Of a DNA stretch of 64,000 nucleotides, positions 63,917 through 64,000 are shown one piece after another. The position numbers were made by a program, and so were the translations under genes. The notes beneath the pieces are model-generated. The model did not search any database. It was not told the DNA's origin and was given only the letters and a program-made list of their open reading frames with translations. Source of the DNA: Staphylococcus shinii (GTDB taxonomy: Bacteria; Bacillota; Bacilli; Staphylococcales; Staphylococcaceae); contig NZ_JAGEVL010000005.1 in the NCBI RefSeq assembly GCF_017583065.1, positions 310,001 through 374,000 on the forward strand, given 5' to 3'. Positions within the stretch are counted from its first letter, which is position 1; every line of letters starts with the position of its first letter.

Positions 63917-64000
63917 ATGAAAAGATTGAAACAGTATTGTATCGCGCTTGTACTGTGTCTGACGGTGTTGTCTGGATGTAGTTTACCCGGTTTAGGTGGA
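63917..64000 (+). CDS. opuCC: OpuC substrate-binding lipoprotein, 3'-truncated by window edge
   Basis: Only 28 codons are in the window: a basic start (MKRLKQ), a hydrophobic stretch and the lipobox VLSGC (Cys21), a lipoprotein signal peptide. AAGGAGG lies eight bases before the ATG and the gene is 15 bases after opuCB, so this is the binding protein of the OpuC system. Confidence 0.85.
   Translation, partial: MKRLKQYCIALVLCLTVLSGCSLPGLGG

Noticed and set aside
1-64000. tRNA, rRNA, CRISPR arrays, prophage or integrative element borders
   Set aside because: Nothing with cloverleaf or direct-repeat arrays, no integrase or phage structural genes, and no att-like duplications were noticed by eye.

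Overview
The window looks like chromosomal DNA of a coagulase-negative Staphylococcus of the saprophyticus/xylosus/equorum type. This is an inference from AT-rich base use, strong GGAGG-type ribosome binding sites, staphylococcal-style relP, his, fhuD-like and opuC genes, and the combination of beta-glucuronidase, D-serine dehydratase and a complete histidine operon. No tRNA, rRNA, CRISPR array, integrase or intact insertion sequence was found.

Layout. 1-6.8 kb: a FUSC membrane protein cut by the left edge; two paralogous membrane proteins of unknown function in a translationally coupled minus-strand pair; a YdaT-like stress protein behind a possible sigma-B promoter; the small alarmone synthetase relP; a MerR-type regulator with membrane segments and a zinc-ribbon tail. 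6.8-11.7 kb: gluconate operon gntR-gntK-gntP with a GntR operator and two cre sites, followed by a decayed short-chain dehydrogenase. 11.9-26.7 kb: a YkvI-type transporter, an AraC-type regulator, then a hexuronide utilisation region: two paralogous GPH-family symporters, beta-glucuronidase (uidA), glucuronate isomerase (uxaC), mannonate dehydratase (uxuA) and KDPG aldolase (kdgA), interrupted by a minus-strand operon of a HAD phosphatase and a GH3 glycosidase. Fructuronate reductase (uxuB) and KDG kinase (kdgK), needed to complete the pathway, are not in the window. Several cre sites suggest catabolite repression.

26.9-31.4 kb: small genes, including a 63-residue protein behind a perfect Rex-type operator, an SDR oxidoreductase, two GNAT acetyltransferases, a VOC protein, and a Fur-box-controlled FhuD-like siderophore lipoprotein. 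31.4-38.4 kb: the complete histidine operon hisZGDCBHAF-IE (minus strand) with tight overlaps. 38.7-46 kb: dsdA, ppk, ppx and an AbgT transporter with a possible small membrane-protein ORF immediately downstream. 46-58.5 kb: mixed housekeeping and transport genes: SDR, M42 peptidase, DsbA-like protein, GltB-like FMN protein, CPBP protease, fetAB, an MFS exporter, a citrate transporter with a cre next to its start, an amino acid permease and a YdeI-like protein.

58.7-64 kb: a TetR regulator, then a three-gene operon (BKACE family enzyme, carnitine-dehydrogenase-like enzyme, hot-dog thioesterase) that would convert L-carnitine to glycine betaine, and directly after it the OpuC compatible-solute ABC importer (opuCA, opuCB, start of opuCC, cut by the right edge). 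Together these suggest uptake of carnitine and its conversion to an osmoprotectant.
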